Assembly (NCBI GenBank): GCA_016210495.1
Contig: JACQUC010000252.1
Coordinates: 15,727-79,726, forward strand
Direction of reading: 5' to 3'
Source of the DNA: Chloroflexota bacterium
GTDB lineage: Bacteria > Chloroflexota > FW602-bin22 > JACPRP01
Length of the DNA: 64,000 nucleotides
Both the position numbers and the translations under genes were made by a program. Within the stretch, counting starts at the first letter, position 1. Each line of letters opens with the position of its first letter. Below, one piece after another: positions 7,690-15,045 of this stretch. Under the pieces are notes generated by a model. It was not told the DNA's origin and made no database searches. It saw only the letters and a list, made by a program, of their open reading frames with translations.

Positions 7690-8715
7690 ATGAGAGTTGG
7701 AGTCTACTACAATAACAACGACGTGCGGGTGGAGGAGAGACCGGTGCCGCGCATTGGATCCGGCGAGCTGTTGCTGCGCGTGCAGGCCAGCGGCATCTGC
7801 GGCAGCGACGTTATGGAATGGTACCGTATCCACAAGGCGCCGCTGGTCCTGGGGCATGAGATCGCCGGGGAGATCGTGGCCGTTGGCGAAGGGGTAGATC
7901 GTTACAAGGAGGGTGATCGCGTTACGGCGTACCACCACGTTCCCTGCAACACCTGCCACTACTGCCTTAATGGACACCACACGGCGTGCGACACGTTTCG
8001 CAGCACGCACTTCGATCCGGGGGGCTTCGCCGAGTACGCCCGCGTGAAGGCCATCAACGTCGAGCGGGGCATGTATCCGTTGCCCGACGATGTCTCATTT
8101 GAGGAGGGGGCGTTCATCGAGCCGCTGGCGTGCGTTGTCCGCGGACAGAGGCTGGCTCGGGTGCAGGCAGGCCAAAACGTCCTCGTCATCGGAAGCGGCA
8201 TAGCCGGGCTGCTTCACGTGCAGCTGGCGCGTGCGCTAGGTGCGGCCAGGGTGGTGGCCACCGACATCGTGGAATACCGTCTCCAAGCGGCTTTGCGCTT
8301 CGGCGCGGACGCCTCGTTCCACGCGGAGCGTGCCGAGCCGGCGCGCTTGCACGAGGCCTTTGGTGGTCGATTGCCCGACGTCATCGTGGTTTGTGCTGGT
8401 GTCACACAAGCCATCCTTCAGGCCCTGCGATTGATCGAGCGGGGCGGGACGGTTTTGCTGTTCGCTCCCCCCCGGCCGGGCCTGGAGGTGCCGATTCCCG
8501 TGGGCGACTTCTGGGCAGACGAAGTCACGATCACCACCTGCTATGGCGGCAGCCCGGCGGACGCCGCGGTGGCTTTCGATCTCATCCGCGCGCGGCGGAT
8601 TCTCGTGTGCGAGATGATCACCCATCGGCTGAGCCTCGAAGAGATAGGGCTTGGCTTCCGACTCGTGGCCGTTGCGCAGGAGTCTATCAAAGTGATTATC
8701 GAGCCGCAACGCTAG
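7690..8715 (+). CDS. Zinc-dependent medium-chain alcohol/polyol dehydrogenase
   Basis: A 341-residue MDR-superfamily dehydrogenase. Catalytic zinc ligands are C37 (GICGSD) and H56-E57 (GHEIAGE); the structural zinc lobe has C86, C89, C92 and C100 (CNTCHYCLNGHHTAC). The NAD(P) Rossmann motif is GSGIAG at 168-173. The family oxidises alcohols, polyols or L-threonine with NAD(P) in the cytoplasm. The length and lobes resemble threonine or sorbitol dehydrogenase-like enzymes, but the substrate cannot be assigned. The ATG is preceded by GAGGTGAG. It follows the Mo/W oxidoreductase operon on the same strand after a 200-base gap with a palindrome, so co-regulation is possible but unproven. Confidence 0.88.
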   Translation: MRVGVYYNNNDVRVEERPVPRIGSGELLLRVQASGICGSDVMEWYRIHKAPLVLGHEIAGEIVAVGEGVDRYKEGDRVTAYHHVPCNTCHYCLNGHHTACDTFRSTHFDPGGFAEYARVKAINVERGMYPLPDDVSFEEGAFIEPLACVVRGQRLARVQAGQNVLVIGSGIAGLLHVQLARALGAARVVATDIVEYRLQAALRFGADASFHAERAEPARLHEAFGGRLPDVIVVCAGVTQAILQALRLIERGGTVLLFAPPRPGLEVPIPVGDFWADEVTITTCYGGSPADAAVAFDLIRARRILVCEMITHRLSLEEIGLGFRLVAVAQESIKVIIEPQR

Positions 8716-8728
8716 ATAAGGCGGCGCC

Positions 8729-8760
8729 TGGTAGGGACGTTGCATGCAACGTCCCTACCA
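8729..8760. repeat. Perfect 32-bp palindrome
   Basis: A perfect self-complementary sequence with centre TGCATGCA and ends TGGTAGGGAC/GTCCCTACCA, directly after the dehydrogenase stop codon. It keeps the GTAGGG...CCCTAC ends of the dispersed family but has a different stem. As RNA it would form a strong hairpin followed by GCGAAAAAATC, so it could slow or end transcription. Confidence 0.85.
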
Positions 8761-8797
8761 GCGAAAAAATCTGCCCAACTTTCCGCTAATTCGCCTG

Positions 8798-8825
8798 TTT
8801 ACTTCAACGCTGCTTGTGGTATAAT
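8798..8825 (+). promoter_or_regulatory. Promoter ahead of the receiver-domain gene
   Basis: TTTACT, 16 bases, TATAAT (8820-8825). The start codon at 8944 leaves a leader of about 110 bases. Confidence 0.5.
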
Positions 8826-8943
8826 GGACGCATCACCCTAATGCTTTTCCGATCGTCGCTATCTCCGTTGGCACCAGGTTCTCAAAGTGGAACCTAAAGT
8901 TGGTCTTGCGTATCAAGTGCGCAGGGAGGGGGGAAAAGGGCGG

Positions 8944-9357
8944 ATGACGAGCACCAATCGCAAGGTCCTGGTCGTGGACGATGACCCCAACATCCTTTTG
9001 TTTATCGAGACACTGCTGAGCTCTGAAGGGTACAACGTGATCACGGCCGTGAACGGCAAAGAGGCGCTGCGAGCATGTGAGGGGGAGAGCCCCGACGTCG
9101 CCTTCGTCGATCTGGTCATGCCCATTATGAACGGTTGGGAGTTTTGCGAGGCTGTGCGGGAGCGTGGCCGAAGGCAAATTCCCATCGTCGTCATGAGCGC
9201 CAGCGCCGACGCACGAAGGGCCAGCCGAGAGGTTGGGGCTCAAGGTTACCTCGGCAAACCTTTCGAGCTGGACCAAGTGCTCGCGTACGTGAGAAAGCTG
9301 ACTGCACCCAGATCTCCCACGGAGGGGATCGGGGGAGATGGCGCGGCCCGGTCTTGA
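8944..9357 (+). CDS. Stand-alone response-regulator receiver protein (CheY-like)
   Basis: A 137-residue protein made of one receiver domain: acidic pocket DDD at 12-14, phospho-acceptor D56 in VAFVDLVMP, MSAS for the conserved Thr/Ser, and GKPFE with the conserved lysine. The last 25 residues are a short Gly/Ser/Pro-rich tail without an output domain. Such proteins relay phosphoryl groups or bind other regulators. No histidine kinase is nearby, so the partner is unknown. The ATG at 8944 is chosen because the domain starts right after it and a purine-rich GGAGGGGGG/AAAAGGG tract lies upstream; a GTG at 8887 is less likely. Confidence 0.9.
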   Translation: MTSTNRKVLVVDDDPNILLFIETLLSSEGYNVITAVNGKEALRACEGESPDVAFVDLVMPIMNGWEFCEAVRERGRRQIPIVVMSASADARRASREVGAQGYLGKPFELDQVLAYVRKLTAPRSPTEGIGGDGAARS

Positions 9358-9684
9358 AGCGACGGGTGTAACCACGCAGCGTTGATCAACCATACAGACC
9401 AGTGGCAAGCACGCAGGGTTGACCAATCATATGGATCAGGGCAATCAGACAGGGTTGCCCCTACTTCCTCTCAGATCCACAGGGCGATCATTGCCACTCT
9501 CTTCCAACAACAGCCTCACGGGGATTCGCGGCAGACGCGAGATAGCTTGTCACGCTCGCAGGCTCGCCTCGATTCAAGCGATCTGAGCGTGCGCACGAGA
9601 AGCTGTGGCACGTGAAGTGCGGTTTGAAATTGGGAGAGGGTTGCGCCTGTTTGCGCGTACTGCGACTAACCGCCAGGAGTGCAT
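9358..9684. other. Intergenic region with decayed palindromes
   Basis: No credible gene. Three partial copies of the GGTTGCCC-type palindrome lie close together; the most intact is at 9439-9464 (GGGCAATC/GGTTGCCCCTAC). The others (around 9370-9430) keep ACGCAGGGTTG only. I see no clear promoter for the carboxypeptidase gene. Confidence 0.6.
9439..9464. repeat. Dispersed palindrome, stem GGGCAA/TTGCCC
   Basis: Best-preserved of the clustered copies between the receiver gene and the carboxypeptidase gene; it ends CCCCTAC. Confidence 0.65.
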
Positions 9685-10800
9685 ATGTTCGCAAGGCTTT
9701 CGCCGTCTACACTGGGAATCATGTTTGTCGTCGTCATAATGGCGCTGGGGCAAGTCGGATCAACGTTTGGACCAGGGGCGTACGCCGTGTCGTCCGCGGC
9801 GCTTCGGGAAGCGCCGGCGATTAGCGGTGAGGCCGCCGTGGTGCTGGACGGGAACAACGGCGACATCCTGTACGACAAGCACGCCCACGATTGGGTACCG
9901 CCTGCCAGCCTTACAAAGACGGTTACCGCCATCGTGGCGATCGAGAAGGCTCGCTTGACCGACCGGGTGCACATCGATTTCGACAGCTTCGAGATGGTCG
10001 TGCAGAGCCAGAGCACGGTGATGGGGCTCAAGCCAGGCGACGAGCCGTCGATAGAAGATCTTCTTTACGGCTTGATGCTGCCGTCGGGCAACGATGCCGC
10101 CGTGGCCATCGCCCGGTACGTCGGCGGAACAGAGCAGCGCTTCATCGACATGATGAACGAAAAGGTGCGCGGGCTCGGACTGAAGGACACGCACTTCAGC
10201 AATCCACACGGACTGCACGCCACCGACCATTATTCCAGCGCCTACGATATGGCGGCGCTATCACGCTACGCGATGCAAAACGCGGCTTTTGCGAGGATTG
10301 CGGGTTCCGTGCGCTACCCCATCACAGGGCCAAGACCGTACGAGGTTTGGAATCTCAACAGGCTGTTGTACAGCTACGACGGCGCCGATGGGGTCAAGAT
10401 CGGCTATACAGAAGAGGCGTTGGAGACGATCGTAGCTTCTGCGAGGCGCAGCAACTATCGGCTGTTCGTCGCCGTCATGCGGTCCAACGACCGCTACGGC
10501 GATAGCCGGCGCCTGCTGGACTACTTCTTCGGGGCTCTGGCCGAGGGCACGGTTGAGAGAACGCCGATCCCGACGCCGACTGCCACGCCGTCGACGACAC
10601 CATCGCCAACGCCGACACCGCCGACTTTGCAGCGGCCTGAGGCATCAGCGCCTCAGCCGGGGACGCCATTGAGTTCGGCGCCGTCGGTGGTTGCAGCAAA
10701 TCCATCGCCTCCATCATCAGGTGCTGCAAGCCCCTCCGCGCCGAGCTCGGGCCTCGAAGCGCTACTGCGCGGGCTGCTTTCCCTATTTGGCATTCGGTGA
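9685..10800 (+). CDS. dacA: D-alanyl-D-alanine carboxypeptidase (peptidase S11) with Pro/Thr tail
   Basis: A 371-residue exported penicillin-binding protein of the S11 family, which trims the terminal D-Ala of peptidoglycan pentapeptides. A hydrophobic N-terminal segment (about residues 8-25) is a signal peptide or anchor. The SxxK motif is SLTK at 75-78, SGN is at 134-136, and the third motif reads KIG at 238-240 where most members have KTG. After residue ~290 comes a low-complexity linker of Thr-Pro, Ser-Pro and Ala, ending in LEALLRGLLSLFGIR, which may be an amphipathic membrane-binding helix as in other DacA proteins. AGGAG lies five bases before the ATG at 9685; a GTG at 9679 overlaps that site. 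Confidence 0.9.
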   Translation: MFARLSPSTLGIMFVVVIMALGQVGSTFGPGAYAVSSAALREAPAISGEAAVVLDGNNGDILYDKHAHDWVPPASLTKTVTAIVAIEKARLTDRVHIDFDSFEMVVQSQSTVMGLKPGDEPSIEDLLYGLMLPSGNDAAVAIARYVGGTEQRFIDMMNEKVRGLGLKDTHFSNPHGLHATDHYSSAYDMAALSRYAMQNAAFARIAGSVRYPITGPRPYEVWNLNRLLYSYDGADGVKIGYTEEALETIVASARRSNYRLFVAVMRSNDRYGDSRRLLDYFFGALAEGTVERTPIPTPTATPSTTPSPTPTPPTLQRPEASAPQPGTPLSSAPSVVAANPSPPSSGAASPSAPSSGLEALLRGLLSLFGIR

Positions 10801-10848
10801 TATGTGTGCCTACCAGTCGGACTTTGGCAGCCCTACTGCAGCGCAGGC

Positions 10849-10878
10849 TTGCACTCCGGATTTCCATTGTGCTATACT
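10849..10878 (+). promoter_or_regulatory. Promoter of the tRNA-Ser pair
   Basis: TTGCAC, 18 bases, TATACT, about 95 bases before the first tRNA. A hairpin at 10931-10961 (AACGCCTC...GAGGCGTT) lies between the promoter and the tRNA and would be in the 5' leader of the precursor. Confidence 0.6.
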
Positions 10879-10974
10879 TGGAGCAGCTTAACAAGGAACT
10901 ACGGGAAGCTGTCGTAAACCGGCCTGGCATAACGCCTCTCATGTGACCTATGGGAGGCGTTGGTACGATACCAA

Positions 10975-11062
10975 GGAGAGGTGTCCGAGCGGTTGATGGT
11001 GCCGCTCTCGAAAAGCGGTAGGTCGCAAGGCCTCGTGGGTTCGAATCCCACCCTCTCCGCCA
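10975..11062 (+). tRNA. tRNA-Ser (anticodon CGA)
   Basis: An 88-nt class II tRNA. Acceptor GGAGAGG pairs with CCTCTCC, the anticodon stem CCGCT/AGCGG holds the loop CTCGAAA (anticodon CGA, reads UCG), the long variable arm is GGTCGCAAGGCC-like, and the T loop is TTCGAAT. The CCA end is encoded. It is the first of two tandem serine tRNAs. Confidence 0.97.
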
Positions 11063-11087
11063 CAAGCAATAGATGCGTGCAGCACTT

Positions 11088-11175
11088 GGAGAGGTGCTGG
11101 AGTGGTCGAACAGGCGCGCCTGGAGAGCGCGTAAGTCGCAAGGCTTCGTGGGTTCGAATCCCACCCTCTCCGCCA
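11088..11175 (+). tRNA. tRNA-Ser (anticodon GGA)
   Basis: An 88-nt class II tRNA 25 bases after the first. Same acceptor stem GGAGAGG/CCTCTCC and an almost identical T arm; anticodon stem CGCGC/GCGCG with loop CTGGAGA (anticodon GGA, reads UCC/UCU). CCA is encoded. The near-identical ends point to origin by duplication or to gene conversion. Confidence 0.97.
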
Positions 11176-11295
11176 GGAATATGTTTTCCAATGCCTTTCC
11201 CAACGACCGAGTCAAGACCAATGTAGCGGCGTCCACAGGTCCGAGCCAGCTTCTTGATCTCTGTCTCTAATTCCTCCCTAGTAGTCCCTCAACGC

Positions 11296-11446
11296 TGCTG
11301 TCATGCCTGTCACCCTAAGCTTAGCGAAGGGTCTCGACCTTCATGTGCCGAGATTCTTCGCCTCTCCGAAGGAGTCCGGTCCGAGACGGACTCCGGTACT
11401 CCGGAGAGTCCTTCGGACCGCTCCCCTACGGCTCGGAATGACACAC
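11296..11446. repeat. Hairpin-rich dispersed element
   Basis: A ~150-base segment bounded by TGTCACCCTAAGC and CTCGGAATGACA, whose inner part contains several overlapping inverted repeats (TCCGGTCCGAGACGGACTCCGG, then CTCCGGAGAG and TCCTTCGGA). Elements of the TGTCATTCCGAG type are scattered through many bacterial genomes (general knowledge). No protein is likely here. The region from 11176 to 11295 holds nothing recognisable. Confidence 0.6.
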
Positions 11447-11484
11447 ATCGCTGCTATTGGATTACTACTTTATAAAGTCATTAA

Positions 11485-11513
11485 TTGACAAAGCCCGGGG
11501 GCGATGCTAGAAT
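11485..11513 (+). promoter_or_regulatory. Promoter of korAB
   Basis: TTGACA (11485-11490), 17 bases, TAGAAT (11508-11513). Transcription would start near 11520, leaving a leader of about 140 bases before the korA start at 11664. Confidence 0.75.
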
Positions 11514-11641
11514 AGAGTACAAGGGCAGTTCTGGCTAGAAATGCGGTTCCTCTCGGCAGTGACGATGAGGTATGCCCAGACCAGGTGGAGTGTCGGGGTT
11601 GGTGGCTTGCCCCCGAAGGGGATGAATGCGGTGGGGCTATG

Positions 11642-11659
11642 GCAACCAAAGGAGGTTGC
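11642..11659 (+). promoter_or_regulatory. Hairpin enclosing the korA ribosome site
   Basis: GCAACC (11642-11647) can pair with GGTTGC (11654-11659) around the loop AAAGGA, so that the Shine-Dalgarno AAAGGAGGT of korA is half in the loop and half in the stem. It may moderate translation. Pairing is seen in sequence; regulation is inference. Confidence 0.4.
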
Positions 11660-11663
11660 GAAC

Positions 11664-13409
11664 GTGACGAAGGGACTAACGATGAGGATCGCCGGGGAAT
11701 CCGGCGAGGGCATCATCGTAGCTGGCGACATACTTACGATGGCGTCGGCGCGCTTCGGGTTGCACGTGCAGACGTACCGGACCTACCCATCCGAAATGCG
11801 CGGCGGTCCATCGACGTTCCAGCTCAGGGTCGATCATGAACCCGTCCTTTCACAAGGCGACTTCGTCGACGTCCTCCTGGCCTTCAATGCCCACGCCTAT
11901 ACCGAAAACAAACGCGATTTGCGCGAGGGCGGCTTGCTCATCTACGACAGCGACGAGTTCAGCCCCGCTGATAGCGAACGCGGTGTCGCCGTGGGGCTGC
12001 CGCTCACCAAGATCGCTCAAAAAGAGGTGGCATTCCCCCAGGGTAAGAATATCGTGGCATTGGGAGCGCTGGCCGCCATTCTGTCGCTGCCCCGCGAGAT
12101 GGTGGCGGAGGTAGTTGCCGAGAAGCTGGGGAAGAAAAGCGAGGCAGTGGCGCAGCGGAACGCCGTCGCGCTCCAGGCCGGCTTCGGCCATGCGCAGGAG
12201 AACCTGGCAGAGCGAGAGTATTTCCGGCTGGGCCAGGGTGCCGACGCAGGTGAGTTCCTCGTGATGTCGGGCAACCAGGCCGTTGCACTGGGAGCGATCG
12301 CGGCCGGCTGTCGGCTCTTTGCAGGCTATCCCATTACACCTGCGTCCGAGATAATGGAATATCTGGCCGCGAACCTGCCGAAGTTTGGCGGGGACGTGGT
12401 CCAGACAGAGGATGAAATGTCAGCACTAGCCGCGGCTATTGGAGCGGCCTATGCTGGGGTCAAGGCCATGACGGCCACCTCCGGCCCGGGGTTGTCCTTG
12501 ATGACCGAGCTTCTCGATCTCTCATCGATGGCGGAGGTGCCTGTCGTCATAGTCGACGCGCAACGGGCTGGCCCCAGCACGGGCATGTCCACGAAGACCG
12601 AGCAGTCGGACCTGAACCACATGCTCTACGGCGCGCACGGCGAGGCGCCGCGGATCATCCTGGCGCCGACGGATGTCCAGGAATGCTTCAACCTGACGGT
12701 GCGCGCCTTCAACCTGGCCGAGACGTACCAGATGCCCGTGATCATCGCCACGGACCAATCGCTGGCGCAGCGCACGGAGGCAATCCGCCGGCCACGAATG
12801 GACGATGTGCGGGTCGTACAGCGGGTGCGGCCAGAGCTGAACCAGGAGGTCACCTATCGACGGTACGCGCTCACGGCGAGCGGGGTTTCGCCCAGGTCGA
12901 TTCCAGGGGAGCGACAGTCAACTTATGTGGCGACCGGTCTGGAGCACGATGAGTACGGCCATCCTAGCACGAACCCGGACGTCCGTAAGGCGATGATGGA
13001 CAAGCGTTTTCGAAAGTTGGAAGAGTCCGCGAAAGAGCTGAGCGGGGCACGGCGCTTTGGGGCACAGAGGCCCGCCATAGGCATAATTGGCTGGGGCTCG
13101 ACGGAAGGTGCGGTGCGAGAGGCGGTGGCACGCGCAAATGCCGAGGGGCTGAAAGCTGGGGCCCTGTATCCCGAGACGCTGAGCCCCTTGCCCGACGAGG
13201 AGATCCGGTCGTTTGTTCGGGAGGTGAAGCACCTGATCGTGCCCGAGGTGAACTATACGGGGCAGCTCGCGGGCGTCCTGCGCGCCAGGTATGGTGTGCA
13301 GCCGATACAGGTGAACAAGTACACGGGCGCGCCCTTCACGCCGATGGAGATCCTTGCCCGGATAAGGGAGGTGGCGGTAGATGGCAATAGAAATAGCCAC
13401 CAAGCGTAG
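11664..13409 (+). CDS. korA: 2-oxoacid:ferredoxin oxidoreductase, fused gamma-alpha subunit
   Basis: A 581-residue protein joining the gamma domain (residues ~1-190; GESGEGIIVAGDILTMASARFG near the start) to the alpha domain (from ~210; GNQAVALGAIAAGCRLFAGYPITPASEIMEYLA). This fused form is common in KorA-type enzymes that oxidise 2-oxoglutarate or other 2-oxoacids to acyl-CoA with ferredoxin. Conserved features are GPGLSLMTELLDLSSMAEVPVV and the TGMSTKTEQSDL loop. The start is GTG at 11664 with AAAGGAGGT seven bases upstream; an ATG at 11541 lies too close to the transcription start. The korB gene overlaps it by 29 bases. The 2-oxoacid used cannot be fixed by sequence alone. Confidence 0.92.
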   Translation: MTKGLTMRIAGESGEGIIVAGDILTMASARFGLHVQTYRTYPSEMRGGPSTFQLRVDHEPVLSQGDFVDVLLAFNAHAYTENKRDLREGGLLIYDSDEFSPADSERGVAVGLPLTKIAQKEVAFPQGKNIVALGALAAILSLPREMVAEVVAEKLGKKSEAVAQRNAVALQAGFGHAQENLAEREYFRLGQGADAGEFLVMSGNQAVALGAIAAGCRLFAGYPITPASEIMEYLAANLPKFGGDVVQTEDEMSALAAAIGAAYAGVKAMTATSGPGLSLMTELLDLSSMAEVPVVIVDAQRAGPSTGMSTKTEQSDLNHMLYGAHGEAPRIILAPTDVQECFNLTVRAFNLAETYQMPVIIATDQSLAQRTEAIRRPRMDDVRVVQRVRPELNQEVTYRRYALTASGVSPRSIPGERQSTYVATGLEHDEYGHPSTNPDVRKAMMDKRFRKLEESAKELSGARRFGAQRPAIGIIGWGSTEGAVREAVARANAEGLKAGALYPETLSPLPDEEIRSFVREVKHLIVPEVNYTGQLAGVLRARYGVQPIQVNKYTGAPFTPMEILARIREVAVDGNRNSHQA

Positions 13410-14238
13410 TCCGCTGGACTACAAAGGACAACTGAAGCCAATCTGGTGTCCGGGCTGTGGCGCGTACGGGGTGCTTAGCTCGCTCTATCGCGCGCTTACC
13501 GTGCTTGATCTTGACCCCGAGAACGTGGTTATCGTATCCGGCATAGGATGCTCGAGTCGGATTCCCGGCTTCGTGAACGCCTATGGATTCCACGGGGTGC
13601 ACGGACGTGCCTTGCCACTGGCCACGGGCGTCAAGGTCGCCAACCCGGCGCTGACGGTCATCGCCGCGGGCGGAGACGGCGACGGCCTGGCCATTGGCGG
13701 AGGCCACCTGCCGCACGCGGCGCGACGCAACGTGGATTTCACGTACATTCTTATGGATAACTCGGTCTACGGCCAGACCAAAGGACAATCGTCGCCCACC
13801 AGCAAGCAATCGAAGGGGACGAAATCAACCCCTTATGGCTCTCCAGAGGTGCCCCTGAACCCGATCGCAATGGCGCTGGCCTACGATGCCTCTTTTGTGG
13901 CGCGCGGCTACTCAGCGAACGCCGCTCAATTGACCGATCTCATCGTGCAGGGAATCAGGCACCGAGGGTTCTCTTTTATCCAGGTGATCAGCCCGTGCGT
14001 GACGTGGAACGACACCTACAAGGAGCATTCCAGCCGGGTCGTGGAAATACCCTCGGAGCACGATTCCTCCGACAAAGTCAGGGCGTTCGCGCTGGCGTTG
14101 GAACAGGAAAAGGATTCCCTGGGCGTCTTCTACTGTGCGGCGCGGCCGACGTACGAAGATACGCTGGCAGCCATCCGCCAGGAGGCGCGTGGAAAGGGCG
14201 CGGGCGGCCTGGAGGGTTTGTTCGATCGGCTGACGTAA
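13381..14238 (+). CDS. korB: 2-oxoacid:ferredoxin oxidoreductase, beta subunit
   Basis: A 285-residue thiamine-diphosphate subunit. It has the WCPGCGAYGVL start of the beta chain, which contributes to the TPP and Fe-S region, and the TPP motif GGDGDGLAIGGGHLPHAARRN, then ILMDNSVYGQTKGQSSPT, typical of KorB. It works with the fused gamma-alpha chain, giving CoA-thioester formation coupled to reduced ferredoxin. Its ATG lies 29 bases inside the korA 3' end behind GGGAGGTGG, so the two are translationally coupled. The protein lacks a separate delta ferredoxin subunit nearby, as is usual for two-gene Kor enzymes. Confidence 0.93.
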   Translation: MAIEIATKRSPLDYKGQLKPIWCPGCGAYGVLSSLYRALTVLDLDPENVVIVSGIGCSSRIPGFVNAYGFHGVHGRALPLATGVKVANPALTVIAAGGDGDGLAIGGGHLPHAARRNVDFTYILMDNSVYGQTKGQSSPTSKQSKGTKSTPYGSPEVPLNPIAMALAYDASFVARGYSANAAQLTDLIVQGIRHRGFSFIQVISPCVTWNDTYKEHSSRVVEIPSEHDSSDKVRAFALALEQEKDSLGVFYCAARPTYEDTLAAIRQEARGKGAGGLEGLFDRLT

Positions 14239-14271
14239 AAGACTGCCCTCACCAGAGCTATCAAGCAGCAA

Positions 14272-14619
14272 TCATAACGGTAAGAAGAGCGCTTGGTTCC
14301 AAAGATCTTCAGGCCTACCAGCGGCTGCAATGAGCGCCAAGTTATCGACGCATCCTCCAATTGAGAGCCGAAGTTGATGTGCGTAAATAACGCCGCTAAA
14401 GGACATGCCTTTCTCCTGGCGATGGGTTGCTTCTGTCAATAGGTCGTCGTCCTGGGAGAACAGGACACGACCCAAGCTTGTAGCTCGGTCTAACAAAGCA
14501 GCGTCATCAAGCTCGCTGGCACCATCCTCATAGGCCGTAAGCACATCAACGTTGCGGAGTCGTAGGCCACTTGTGATAGCTCTTGGGACGTGCTGATCCA
14601 CGTATAAAGCAACAGCCAC
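14272..14619 (-). CDS. DUF5615 PIN-like protein
   Basis: A 115-residue protein, opening AVALYVDQHVPRAITSGLR, with DVLTAYEDGASELDDAALLDRA, VLFSQDDDLL and GVIYAHQ: the pattern of DUF5615 proteins, which have a PIN-like nuclease fold with conserved acidic residues (D8, D42-44, D65-67 region). They are usually encoded just downstream of DUF433 proteins, together resembling a toxin-antitoxin pair. The GTG at 14619 follows a TAG in the ancestral frame of the DUF433 gene. Longer forms up to 14784 only read the DUF433 gene out of frame. Nuclease activity is inferred from family knowledge. Confidence 0.8.
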   Translation of the reverse strand: MAVALYVDQHVPRAITSGLRLRNVDVLTAYEDGASELDDAALLDRATSLGRVLFSQDDDLLTEATHRQEKGMSFSGVIYAHQLRLSIGGCVDNLALIAAAGRPEDLWNQALFLPL

Positions 14620-14941
14620 TACGTGAGCCCCACGTGAGCCCTCGCCCTCTAAGGCGGCCATGAAGCGAGGTCGGTTTCGCCTGGCGCTGCAGTTGCTCCA
14701 CACGAGCCAATCGTCGCTCGACGTCCTGATCGAGGTCACCCTTATGGTCCCAGTAGTAAGCAAGCGCTGAGTAGATCTGTCCAAGCGTCAAATAGGGATG
14801 CTGGAAATGCAACTCCTCAGCACTCCAGCCGTATGCCGCCTGTTCCACGACCAATTCCACGACCTTCATCGTAGTTCCGCCGATCGTGGGGACAAGGTTG
14901 TCGTCCAAAACAATGTGTTGGTAGCGTGTTTCGACCGCCAT
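14546..14941 (-). CDS. DUF433 antitoxin-like protein, extended by a frameshifting duplication
   Basis: A DUF433 protein (winged HTH-like, VapB-type antitoxin candidates): YQHIVLDDNLVPTIGGTTMKVVEL, ELHFQHPYLTLGQIYSALAYYWDH and DVERRLARVEQLQ are typical. The ATG at 14941 has GAGGT eight bases upstream. The normal protein would end at residue 103 (GRGLT, then TAG), one base ahead of the DUF5615 GTG. Here an 11-bp tandem duplication just at that point shifts the frame, removes the stop and adds 28 unrelated residues read out of frame from the DUF5615 gene. The core domain is intact, so function may survive. Confidence 0.8.
   Translation of the reverse strand: MAVETRYQHIVLDDNLVPTIGGTTMKVVELVVEQAAYGWSAEELHFQHPYLTLGQIYSALAYYWDHKGDLDQDVERRLARVEQLQRQAKPTSLHGRLRGRGLTWGSRSGCCFIRGSARPKSYHKWPTTPQR
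14620..14641 (-). repeat. 11-bp tandem duplication at the DUF433 stop
   Basis: On the reverse strand GGGCTCACGTG (14641-14631) is followed directly by GGGCTCACGTA (14630-14620). Taking out either unit restores CTC ACG TAG, giving a stop codon that overlaps the GTG of the DUF5615 gene (TAGTG). Confidence 0.9.
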
Positions 14942-15045
14942 CGCACGGCACCTCAACCAGATGTTCTTCTCCTTGTGCATTATACCACTCAATAGCTTTG
15001 CAGCGAACCACCACCAGGATTCCCCTTATCGTCCCGGTCGTTTGC

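Noticed and set aside
10475..11236. Reverse-strand ORFs with ERVGFEPTKPCDL and similar
   Set aside because: These read the two tRNA-Ser genes backwards; it is a well-known false protein pattern caused by tRNA-Ser.
11254..11488. Short forward ORFs downstream of the tRNA-Ser pair
   Set aside because: They translate a hairpin-rich dispersed element and have no ribosome site.
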